Made by a program: the position numbers and the translations under genes
The notes under the pieces: generated by a model
What the model was told of the DNA's origin: nothing
Databases searched by the model: none
The model's input: the letters and a program-made list of their open reading frames with translations, nothing else
In this document: positions 18,173-27,500 of the stretch, piece by piece
Numbering within the stretch: position 1 is the stretch's first letter
How the letters are laid out: the number at the start of each line of letters is the position of its first letter
DNA from: Rhizobium sp. BK251
GTDB taxonomy: Bacteria; Pseudomonadota; Alphaproteobacteria; Rhizobiales; Rhizobiaceae
Direction of reading: 5' to 3'
DNA: 64,000 nt
NCBI RefSeq assembly: GCF_004345245.1
Contig: NZ_SLUQ01000004.1
Coordinates: 310,001-374,000, forward strand

Positions 18173-19002
18173 GCGCGCTTCTCACCGTCGAGAACCTCCG
18201 CGTCCGCTATCCGACGCGCACCGGTGTCATCGAGGCCGTGCGCGGTGTCTCCTTCACCCTTGGGCGCGAGCGGCTCGGCATCGTCGGCGAATCCGGCTCC
18301 GGCAAATCCCAGACCGGACGCGCGATCATGGGGCTCACCCAGTCTCACGGCATCGTCTCCGCCGATCGCCTCGATTTTGCTGGCATGGACCTGCTTGCCG
18401 CGTCGCCGAGCCAGCGACGTGCGCTACGCGGCAAGCGCATTGCCATGATCCTGCAGGACCCGAAATATTCACTCGATCCGGTGATGACGATCGGCCGTCA
18501 GATCTGCGAGACGCTGCGCACGCATGAGAAGGTCACGAAGGCGGAAGCGCGCGAACGGGCATTCGACATGCTGGAAGCCGTTCAGATCCGTGATCCGAAG
18601 CGCGTTTTCGACCTCCATCCGCATGAGGTTTCAGGCGGCATGGGCCAACGCGTCATGATAGCGATGATGGTGATCGCAGGGCCTGAACTGCTGATCGCGG
18701 ACGAGCCGACCTCGGCGCTCGACGTCACCGTCCAACTCGAAGTGCTCGGTATCATGGACAAGCTCGTCGCCGAGCGCGGCATGGGCCTGATCTTCGTCTC
18801 GCACGATCTCAGGCTCGTTTCTTCCTTCTGCGACCGCGTCATCGTCATGTATGCCGGCAGGATCGTCGAGGAAATCGCCGCTTCCGAACTCGCCAACGCG
18901 AAGCACCCCTATACCCAAGGCCTCCTGAACTGCATGCCGCAGATCGGCGAGAGCCGTCATCCACTGCCGGTCCTTGACCGCAAGCCGGAGTGGCTTTCAT
19001 GA
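18169..19002 (+). CDS. Peptide ABC transporter ATP-binding protein (DppD type)
   Basis: A 277-residue ATPase with Walker [10 protein letters not shown] (the last residue is Gln instead of the usual Thr/Ser), signature VSGGMGQR, Walker [12 protein letters not shown] and H-loop SHDLRL. The C-terminal stretch [24 protein letters not shown] is the extension typical of DppD/OppD. It overlaps both flanking genes by 4 bases. Confidence 0.9.
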   Translation: MSALLTVENLRVRYPTRTGVIEAVRGVSFTLGRERLGIVGESGSGKSQTGRAIMGLTQSHGIVSADRLDFAGMDLLAASPSQRRALRGKRIAMILQDPKYSLDPVMTIGRQICETLRTHEKVTKAEARERAFDMLEAVQIRDPKRVFDLHPHEVSGGMGQRVMIAMMVIAGPELLIADEPTSALDVTVQLEVLGIMDKLVAERGMGLIFVSHDLRLVSSFCDRVIVMYAGRIVEEIAASELANAKHPYTQGLLNCMPQIGESRHPLPVLDRKPEWLS

Positions 19003-19772
19003 CAGCTGCGCTTGCCATAGACAATCTGAGCGTCGTCTACGACCATTTCCATGCGCTGAAGGATGTCGACATCGAGGTGTCGACCGGCGAATCCTTCGGC
19101 CTTGTCGGCGAATCCGGGTCAGGCAAATCCACGCTGCTGCGCGCTGTTGCAGGGCTTGCGCCGGTCAGCGGGGGCAGCATCAGCATCCATGAAGAACCGC
19201 TCGTCGGCTCCAGGCGCAGCAAGGCATTCTACCGGCGCGTCCAGATGGTCTTCCAGGATCCCTATGGCTCCCTGCATCCGCGCCAGACGGTCGACCGGCT
19301 GCTGCTCGAACCACTCGCAATCCATGGCATCGCCGACGGCGAGCGGCGCATTTCGCGTGCGCTTGACGAAGTCGGGCTCGGTAATGGCTTCCGCTTCCGC
19401 TATCCGCACCAGCTTTCCGGCGGCCAGCGCCAGCGCGTCGCGATTGCCCGCGCGCTCATCGTCGAACCTTCGATCCTGCTGCTCGACGAGCCGACCTCGG
19501 CGCTCGATGCTTCCGTCCAGGCGGAGGTGCTCAATCTCCTCGAGCAGATTCGCTCCGAGCGAAACCTGACATTCGTGATGGTAAGCCACGATCTCGGCGT
19601 GATCACGCATATGTGCGAGCGCCTGGCGGTGATGCGCAACGGCGCCGTCGTGGAACGGCTTTCCTCGGAGAACCTCGCAAAAGGTGCGCTTTCCGAGGAG
19701 TATACGCGCAATCTCATGCTGGCGAGCAAGGGATTCGTGCGTCGGGGAGCGCCCGCGGAAACCGTCAGCTGA
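18999..19772 (+). CDS. Peptide ABC transporter ATP-binding protein (DppF type)
   Basis: A 257-residue ATPase. The ATG at 18999 overlaps the stop of the previous gene (ATGA) and is preferred over a GTG three codons earlier. Walker A is GESGSGKST, signature LSGGQRQR, Walker [13 protein letters not shown]-loop SHDLGV. The motif MVFQDPYGSLHPRQ is typical of DppF/OppF. Last gene of the operon. No clear hairpin terminator follows within 60 bases. Confidence 0.9.
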   Translation: MTAALAIDNLSVVYDHFHALKDVDIEVSTGESFGLVGESGSGKSTLLRAVAGLAPVSGGSISIHEEPLVGSRRSKAFYRRVQMVFQDPYGSLHPRQTVDRLLLEPLAIHGIADGERRISRALDEVGLGNGFRFRYPHQLSGGQRQRVAIARALIVEPSILLLDEPTSALDASVQAEVLNLLEQIRSERNLTFVMVSHDLGVITHMCERLAVMRNGAVVERLSSENLAKGALSEEYTRNLMLASKGFVRRGAPAETVS

Positions 19773-19893
19773 CCCGCCTTTTTCATGGTTAACGCCACCT
19801 TAAAAGACGACTAAAGCGATAGACTATTGACAGTCAACGTCGATCTGTCATGATCCTGTTAACGACTGTTAGCTTTCGTGATCAGGAGGTGAG

Positions 19894-20083
19894 GATGTTT
19901 TTCCAGGGCGGCATGACCATGGGCTACCTGATTCCTCCTGGCCGTCCGGAACACTTGCAACAGTCAAGCGTTGCTCTGCCGGAAGAGCAGAGTCGGCGTC
20001 AGATCACCACGAAGGAAACGCCCGCACCTCGCGAGAGCATTGCAGAACGGTCGCTTCTTTGGGCGTGGCGGATCTTGTGCTGA
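19894..20083 (+). CDS. Small protein of unknown function (62 residues)
   Basis: The reading frame starts MFFQGGMTMGYLIPPGRPEH and runs 62 residues. The main support is a near-perfect ribosome site (AGGAGGTGA, 19884-19892) directly ahead of the ATG. About 60 bp upstream is TTGACA within an inverted repeat (TGACAG / CTGTCA, 19828-19850). I do not recognise the family, and codon use is less typical than in the neighbouring genes, so it may be only partly coding or recently formed. Confidence 0.45.
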
Positions 20084-20240
20084 GCTTATCTCCCGCTGCC
20101 TAGCGAAGGTCAAATTTTCTCCCAGCCGAGTGGTTGAGGGAAATTTATCTCTACCTATCAGATAGAGAATATATAGACTGTCGATAAAGGTGCTTCCGGC
20201 TCGCCGGGCACATAAAAAACAAGGACAATGGAGGCAACAC

Positions 20241-20417
20241 ATGGCGGATCTAGGTATCTCGAGTGCTCATGTAAACCGTTATCATGGTTCTTCGTCCAGC
20301 CGCCGTGCAGGTGCTCAGGCAACGGCCCGGGAGCGGTTCCGTACAGTATTTCACGTAGCGCTTTTTTCTGGTGCGTTTCTTTTCGTCACCGCGATTGTTT
20401 GCGGTCTCGTCGGCTAA
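20241..20417 (+). CDS. Small single-span membrane protein (58 residues)
   Basis: The protein starts MADLGISSAHVNRYHGSSSS and ends with one hydrophobic helix (VFHVALFSGAFLFVTAIVCGLVG), so it is probably a tail-anchored inner-membrane protein. GGAGG at 20230-20234 is well placed before the ATG, which excludes a longer reading. Function unknown. It opens a group of tiny membrane-protein genes on the same strand. Confidence 0.6.
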   Translation: MADLGISSAHVNRYHGSSSSRRAGAQATARERFRTVFHVALFSGAFLFVTAIVCGLVG

Positions 20418-20560
20418 GGGCGCCTTTGCCCCCTAATGGCCCTGGATGCCCGGCATAGATGACCGGGCCGAATAGCGGTTGAGCCGCAAATTTCCACACT
20501 GATCCAAAACGGTTTCGGTCCCGTTCCTGAGGCTCGCAAGATTTTCGCGCGAGCATCCCG

Positions 20561-20585
20561 GGAACAATCAGCCTTTGACGACATT
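20561..20585 (+). promoter_or_regulatory. EcfG/RpoE2-type promoter before the 25-residue protein
   Basis: GGAAC (20561-20565), an 18-base spacer and TT (20584-20585) fit the GGAAC-N18/19-TT consensus of the alphaproteobacterial general stress sigma factor. It would give a leader of about 25 bases before the ATG at 20619. Confidence 0.6.
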
Positions 20586-20618
20586 CCTTCTTCAAGCAAC
20601 TGTTGGAGGAAACAGATC

Positions 20619-20696
20619 ATGAGAGGCATTTTACTCTGGCTGCTCGGTATCCCGATTCCGATCATCATTCTCCTTTACGTCTTTCACGTCGTTTGA
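20619..20696 (+). CDS. 25-residue hydrophobic membrane peptide
   Basis: The complete product starts MRGILLWLLGIPIPIIILLY and ends VFHVV: a single membrane helix with a paired Ile-Pro motif. GGAGGA (20605-20610) lies 8 bases before the ATG, and a GGAAC-type promoter is placed immediately upstream. I recall close relatives of this tiny protein in other rhizobia, which supports a real gene despite its size. Role unknown; its promoter suggests stress induction. Confidence 0.7.
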   Translation: MRGILLWLLGIPIPIIILLYVFHVV

Positions 20697-20803
20697 CGGT
20701 CAGGGCCGGAAACCTCGCAGTCCCACTATCGGGATCTGCGCTGTCGGCATTGAGCCGATCCCCTGAAAGTAGGCGTGTGGCACCAGCCACTTGATCCGCC
20801 GCC

Positions 20804-20838
20804 GGGCGCACGGGGCCTTCCCATGCGCCCTTCCTTTT
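20804..20838 (+). terminator. Terminator after the 25-residue gene
   Basis: GGGCGCA pairs with TGCGCCC, with an inner GGG/CCC pairing across one mismatch, followed by TTCCTTTT. It lies between the 25-residue gene and the DUF1328 gene. Confidence 0.55.
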
Positions 20839-20872
20839 ACCCGTTGAATCGCAATGATTTTTTCAGGTTGAT

Positions 20873-20898
20873 GGAACCAACCGCAAACACTCTTCGTT
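20873..20898 (+). promoter_or_regulatory. EcfG/RpoE2-type promoter before the DUF1328 gene
   Basis: GGAAC (20873-20877), 17 bases, then CGTT (20895-20898) is a full match to the GGAAC-N16/17-CGTT consensus. The expected start site leaves a leader of about 23 bases before the ATG at 20927. Confidence 0.75.
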
Positions 20899-20926
20899 TA
20901 ACGCTCATCAAAGTAAGGAGATCACA

Positions 20927-21091
20927 ATGCTCTACTATGCGCTTGTATTCCTCGTGGTAGCGCTCATTGCCGGCGTCCTTGGTTTCGGCGGCGTGGCCGG
21001 AGTATCGGCATCGATCGCCCAGGTCCTTTTCTTCCTGTTCCTGGTGCTGTTCATCATATCCATCGTCGCACGCCTTATGCGTCGGGCGTGA
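20927..21091 (+). CDS. DUF1328-family small membrane protein (54 residues)
   Basis: The protein ([20 protein letters not shown] at the start, IVARLMRRA at the end) has two hydrophobic helices separated by [12 protein letters not shown] and matches the DUF1328/YtjA family. TAAGGAG (20914-20920) precedes the ATG. A GGAAC promoter upstream and a strong terminator downstream make this a complete single-gene unit. Family members are often stress-induced; the molecular role is unknown. Confidence 0.88.
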   Translation: MLYYALVFLVVALIAGVLGFGGVAGVSASIAQVLFFLFLVLFIISIVARLMRRA

Positions 21092-21116
21092 CGACACGAA
21101 CAGTTCCAGGTTCAGG

Positions 21117-21147
21117 ATCCGGCGGCCTTAAGAGCCGCCGGATTTTT
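21117..21147 (+). terminator. Rho-independent terminator of the DUF1328 gene
   Basis: ATCCGGCGGC and GCCGCCGGAT form a perfect 10-bp stem with a 7-base loop; the arm's final T begins a run of five T. Confidence 0.88.
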
Positions 21148-21504
21148 CATGCGGCATGGCATTCCGCCGAGATTGCACCCTCACTCCACCCCATGACACT
21201 GCGCCGATGGGGCTAATATCCGTTCTCACCTAACCTCGCCCATCTTTATGCCTTGACTCGAATTGTCGGGATGGTGTCCAAGTTTTCGCCATTGCTTTGC
21301 GGATCGTGGCTAAAATTTGCCATGCTCCTGACCAAGCCACGTGCATTCTACGCTTAGATCTATTTGTCCCGTGAACGGTCCCGCGTCCGCCGTTTCCAGC
21401 CTGAGAAAGGTACGAAAAGGCTCATTCATGTGGCAGTCATGTTTGACGGTGCAAAAGGCTAGGCTCGACCGCCAATAAACCTGTTTGGATACAGAACCGA
21501 CCCC
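21148..21504. other. Upstream region of ndvB
   Basis: About 357 bp without a convincing gene. It must hold the ndvB promoter, but I see no unambiguous -35/-10 pair; TTGACT at about 21253 and TTTGACG at about 21450 are possible -35 boxes. No inverted repeat stands out. Confidence 0.4.
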
Positions 21505-24500
21505 ATGTCTCTTGATTTGATGCCGAATACCACGCAGCGCGATACTGAGGCGAAGCAGATCGATCATAACGATTCGATCCGTTCCACTTACCTGACAATT
21601 GGAGACATGAAGGCGGTCGGGGAGTCCGTCGCCCTCGGTGAAGTCACGAGACTTCCTGCTTTCAAGGCCTTTGATTTCTTCGCGCGCCATCGGGAGAACG
21701 AAAAGGAGATCCTTCGGGTCTACCGCTCCACCGCCGCGGATGTCGAGGCCGGCGAAACCATCACGCCCGCTGCCGAATGGCTGCTCGACAATCATTATAT
21801 TGTCGAAGAGGCGATCCAGGAGGTCCGGCGCGACTTTCCCCGGCGCTTCTATCGCGAGCTGCCGACGGTCGAGTTCGAAGGTACGCGCATACCGAGAACC
21901 ATGGTGCTCGCCTGGCTCTACGTTGCCCATACGCATAGTACCGTATCGCACGAAAGCCTGACCGCGCTGGTCGATGGCTTCCAGGCGCATGAGACGCTGA
22001 AGATCGGCGAACTCTGGGCCCTTCCCTCGCTTGTTCGCTACATCCTGGTCGAGAATCTGCGGCGCATTTCCAGCCGCGTCGAGCGCAGCCGCTGGATGCG
22101 GCGCAAGGCGAATGAGGCGGCCGACGAACTGATCCGCCTCGGCGACCCGGCAAGATGCGCCGAATACCTGAAGACGCTCGAATCGCTCGCCAACGACAAC
22201 ACCTTCGCGACGCAGTTCCTCTATCGGCTGCGCGACGGCTCGCAGACATCGAGCCTCGCCATTTCCTGGCTCGACGAACGGCTCGAGCGCGCCGGCACGG
22301 ACGCCGAAGAAACCACGATGGCGGAGCACAACCGGCTGTCGTCCGGCAACGTGACGATGGGCAACATCATCCGCAGCCTGCGCGAGATAGACGACACGGA
22401 ATGGTCGGTCTGGGTCGAGGAAGTCAGCCACGTCGACAAGCTGCTTTGGGAGAAGACGGACTACGCGGCACTCGATTCAGGGTCGCGCAACACTTACCGA
22501 AAGCAGATCGAGCGGCTCGCCAAGCGATCGACGAAGACGGAGATGGAGACGACGCAGGTTGCCATCGACCTGACGGAGGCGGCACGCCAGTCAACGGAAC
22601 CGCAGCCGCATGAGCCCAATGTCGGCGGCTTCCTCGTCGGCATGCACCGGCCGAAACTGGAGCAGGCGATCGGCTACCGCCCGACGATTATCCAGCGCTG
22701 CGTGCGGGTGGTGCGCAAGCTGAACTGGCTAGCTGTGGCAGCCCCCGTCGTGCTGCTCACAATCCTCGCTATGGCTCTCGTCGGCTGGTTCATGGTCCAT
22801 GCCGGCATGGGCGCCGCCGAAACGATCGTCCTGCTTCTGATGTTCTCCCTTCCGGCATCAGAAGGAGCGACAGGCCTCTTCAATACGCTCGCCACCTTCT
22901 TCGTCATACCGACAAGGCTGGTCGGCTACGAATTCAAGCAAGGCATACCCGACGACGCCTGCACCTTGCTCGTCGTCCCCTGCCTGATCTCCAACCGCGA
23001 CAGCGTCGACGAGCTGGTCCGCAATATCGAGGTCCATTATCTCGCCAATCCGCACGGAGAGATCTATTTCGCGCTTCTGAGCGACTGGCCGGATTCGAGC
23101 CTGGAGGAGAGCGACGCCGATCTCGAGGTGCTGGATTACGCCAAGCGGGAAATTGCCAATCTTTCGGCCCGCTACGCTTTTGATGGCAAGACGCGCTTCT
23201 ATCTCCTGCACCGCCGCCGCCTCTACAACCCGTCCGAAGGTGTTTGGATGGGATGGGAACGCAAGCGTGGCAAGCTGCACGAGCTGAACATGCTGCTGCG
23301 CGGCGACAAGGACACGACCTATCTGCCGGGTGCCAACATGGTGCCCCCGAACGTCCAATATGTCATGACGCTCGACGCCGACACCCGCCTGATGCGCGAC
23401 TCGGTCACCAAGCTCGTCGGCAAGCTCTATCACCCGATCAACCGACCCGTCATCAACGTCAAGACCGGCCGCGTCGAGAGCGGCTACGGCGTCCTCCAGC
23501 CGCGTGTGACGCCTTCGCTGACCACCGGCAAGGATGCTTCGGTCTTCCAGCGTGTCTTCTCGATCAATCGTGGTCTCGATCCTTACGTGTTCACCGTCTC
23601 GGACGTCTATCAGGACCTTGCCGGCGAAGGCACCTTCACGGGCAAGGGCCTCTATCACGTCGATGCCTTCGAGGCGTCGCTAAAGAGCCGGATCGACGAA
23701 AACTCCGTCCTCAGCCATGACCTTCTCGAAGGTTCCATGGCCCGCTGTGCTCTCGTGACCGACCTGGAGCTGGTCGAGGATTTCCCGATCCGCTACGAAG
23801 TGGAGGCCTCGCGTCAGCATCGCTGGGCCCGCGGCGACTGGCAGCTGTTGCCTTATATCCTTAATCCGGCACGCGGCGTCTCTGCCCTCGGCCGCTGGAA
23901 GATGTTCGACAACCTGCGCCGTTCGCTGACCCCGATCGCCTGGTTCTTCGCCTCGGTTCTCGGCTGGTACTTCATGGGACCGCTGGCGGCGCTCGTCTGG
24001 CAGATCCTGTTGATCTTCTGCCTGTTCGTGGCTCCGACCCTGTCGCTCATTTCCGGCATCGTGCCGCGCACCAGCGATATCGTGGCACGCGCGCATCTCT
24101 ATACCGTCTGGTCGGACATCCGTGCCGCCAACGCGCAGGTTGCGCTGCGTATCGTCTTCATCGCCGATTCCGCCTGCATGATGGCCGACGCCATCGGCCG
24201 CTCGCTTTATCGCCTGCTCGTCAGCCGCAAGCTGATGCTGCAGTGGCGCACCGCCGCAAGCGTGCAGGCAAGCGCTCAGACCACGGTGCTCGGCTACTAC
24301 CGCGTCATGTGGCACGCCCCGGCGCTGGCCCTCCTGGCGCTCGCCTTCGCAGCGCTTCCCGGCGACAACGCCTTCCTCGTCGGCATTCCCTTCGCCGTCT
24401 TGTGGATCCTCTCGCCGGCCGTTGCCTGGTACGTCAGCCAGTCGGCGGAGACTGAAGACCGGCTCGTCGTTCCCGAAAGCGTATCCTTCGAACTGCGCAA

Positions 24501-27500
24501 GATCGCCCGCAGGACGTGGCGCTATTTCGAGGCCTTCGTCGTTCCCGAGCAGAACTACCTGCCGCCGGACAACGTCCAGGAAACGCCCCACCAGACGGTG
24601 GCGACCCGTACCTCGCCCACCAACATCGGCGTCTACCTTCTGTCGGTCGTCTCTGCGCGTCATTTCGGCTGGATTTCCTTCGAGGAGACCATCGAACGCC
24701 TGGAACAGACGATCACGACCGTTGAACGCATGGAGAAGTTCCGCGGGCACCTGCTGAACTGGTACCATACCGACAGCCTGCAGCCCCTCGGCCCGCGCTA
24801 TGTCTCGGCCGTCGACAGCGGCAACCTTGCGGGCCACCTGATCGCCGTTTCGTCGGCCTGCCGAAACTGGGCCGAGGCGCCCTCGGCACACATGCAGGGC
24901 AATCTCGATGGCATCGGCGACATTTCCGGCATCCTGCAGGAAGTGCTCGACGCCCTGCCGGACGACCGCAAGACCGTGCGCCCGCTGCGCCGCCGCCTCG
25001 AGGAGCGCATCATCGGCTTCCAGAATGCGCTCGCCGCCGTAAAGCGCGAGCATGAATTCGCCTCGATCCGCATCATCAATCTTTCGGTGCTTGCGCGCGA
25101 CATCGAGAAGCTTGCCGCCAACCTCGACCACGAGGTCAAGTCGTCCCAGAGCGGCGAAGTGACCCGCTGGGCCGCCTCGCTCATCAAGGCCTGCGAAGCA
25201 CACATCGCCGACAGCGTCTTTGATCTTGCCAACATCGACGCACTTCGCCCCCGCCTCGCCGCCTTGCGCGATCGCGCCCGCGACCTGGCCTTCTCGATGG
25301 ATTTCGGCTTCCTCTTCCGCCCGGAACGTCGCCTGCTTTCGATCGGCTTCCGTGTCGACAGCGGTGAGCTCGACCTTGCCTGCTACGACCTGCTCGCTTC
25401 CGAGGCGCGCCTGACCAGCCTGTTTGCCATCGCCAAGGGTGATCTGCCGACCGAGCACTGGTATCGTCTCGGCCGCCAGGTCGTGCCTGTCGGTTCGCGC
25501 GGCGCGCTTATCTCCTGGTCGGGCTCCATGTTCGAATACCTGATGCCGCCGCTCGTCATGCAGGAGCGCCAGGGCGGCATCCTCAACCAGACCAACAATC
25601 TGATCGTCATCGAACAGATGAATTACGCGCGCCGTCTGGGCATTCCGTGGGGCATCTCTGAAGCAGCCTTCAACGCCCGCGACCATCAGCTGAACTACCA
25701 GTACACCAATTTCGGCGTGCCTTCGCTCGGCCTGAAGCGCGGACTGGGACAAAATGCGGTGATCGCACCCTACGCCTCGCTGCTCGCCAGCCAGTACGAT
25801 CCGGAAGGTGCGCTGGAAAACCTGCAGCGCCTGCGCAAACTCGGCGCCCTCGGCAGGTACGGCTTCCACGACGCGGTCGATTTCACGCCGACCCGCGTTC
25901 CGGAAGGCAAGAGAAGCGCAGTCGTCTACAACTACTACGCACACCACCACGGCATGTCGATTGCAGCGGTTGCGAACGTCGCCTTCAACGGCCACCTGCG
26001 CGAGCTCTTCCACTCCGATCCTGTGATCGAGGCTGCCGAGCTTCTGCTGCAGGAAAAGGCGCCGCGCGACATCCCGGTCATGAGCGCCAAGCACGAATCC
26101 GACGCTCCGGCGAGCATCCAGGACGACTTGCTGCGTGCTGAAGTTCGCAAGATCAACGATCCCGCCATGCAGGACCGCGAGCTCGTCTTCCTGTCGAACG
26201 GCCATTATTCCACTATGTTGACGGCGACCGGTGCCGGCTATTCGCGATGGAACGGCCAGTCCGTTTCTCGCTGGAAGCCGGATCCCACGGAAGATCGGTG
26301 GGGAAGCTTCGTCTTCCTGCGCGATACCGCCACGAACGAATGGTGGTCGGCGGCGGCAGAACCGCGCAGTATTGCAGGCGAGAAGGTCAAGGTCCTCTTC
26401 ACCGATGACAAGGCGGAGTTCACCAAGACCGTCGGCGACCTGACAAGCGAGATGGAATGCATCGTCGCCACCGAACACGATGCCGAAGGCCGCCGCGTGA
26501 CCCTACTCAACATGGGCGCCGAAGACCGCTTCATCGAGGTCACCTCCTATCTGGAGCCAGTGATCACCACTGATGACACCGACAATGCGCATCCGGCCTT
26601 CGCGCGTATGTTCGTGAAGACCGAGATCGGCCGTCGCGGTGACGTGATCAGGGCAGAGCGCAACAAGCGCGATCCGAACGAACCCGACATGGTGATCGCC
26701 CACCTCATTGTCGACAACGCCGGAACGACCCGTCACACCGAGTTCGAGACCGATCGGCGCCGGTTCCTGGGTCGCGGCAGGACCCTTGCGGAAGCGGCAG
26801 CCTTCGATCCGGGCGCAACGCTCTCCGGAACCGACGGCTTCACGCTCGATCCGGTATTTTCGCTGCGCCGCACCGTGCGGGTGCCCGCCGGCAAGAAGGT
26901 CAGCGTGATCTTCTGGACGATCGCTGCGCCCGGCCGCAACGAATTGGACAAGGCGATAGACCGCTACCGCCATCCGGATGCCTTCAGCCACGAACTCGTC
27001 CACGCCTGGACGCGTACGCAGGTGCAGATGCGCCATGTCGGCGTGACTTCGCAGCAGGCGGCCGCGTTCCAGAACCTTGCGCGCTATCTCGTCTATCCCG
27101 ACATGCATCTTCGCGCCGATGGCGCAACCGTCCTGGCCGGGCTTCAGTCGCAATCCGCCCTGTGGCCGCTTGCGATATCCGGCGATTTCCCGATCTTCAT
27201 GTTGCGCATCAATGATGACATGGACCTCGAAATCGCCCGCGAGGCGTTGCTCGCGGCAGAGTACCTGCGCTCGCGCGGCGTCACCGCCGATCTCGTCATC
27301 ATGAACGAGCGCGCGTCCTCCTATGCGCAGGACATGCAGCATGCGCTCGACGCCATGTGCGAGAACGTCCGTCGCCTCGGCCAGGCCGACGGCCTGCGCC
27401 AGCATATCTTCGCGGTGCGCAAGGATCTGATGGAGGAATCGACCTATCACGCGCTGATGGCCGCCTCGCGCGCCACCTTCCACGCGCGCAACGGCAAGAT

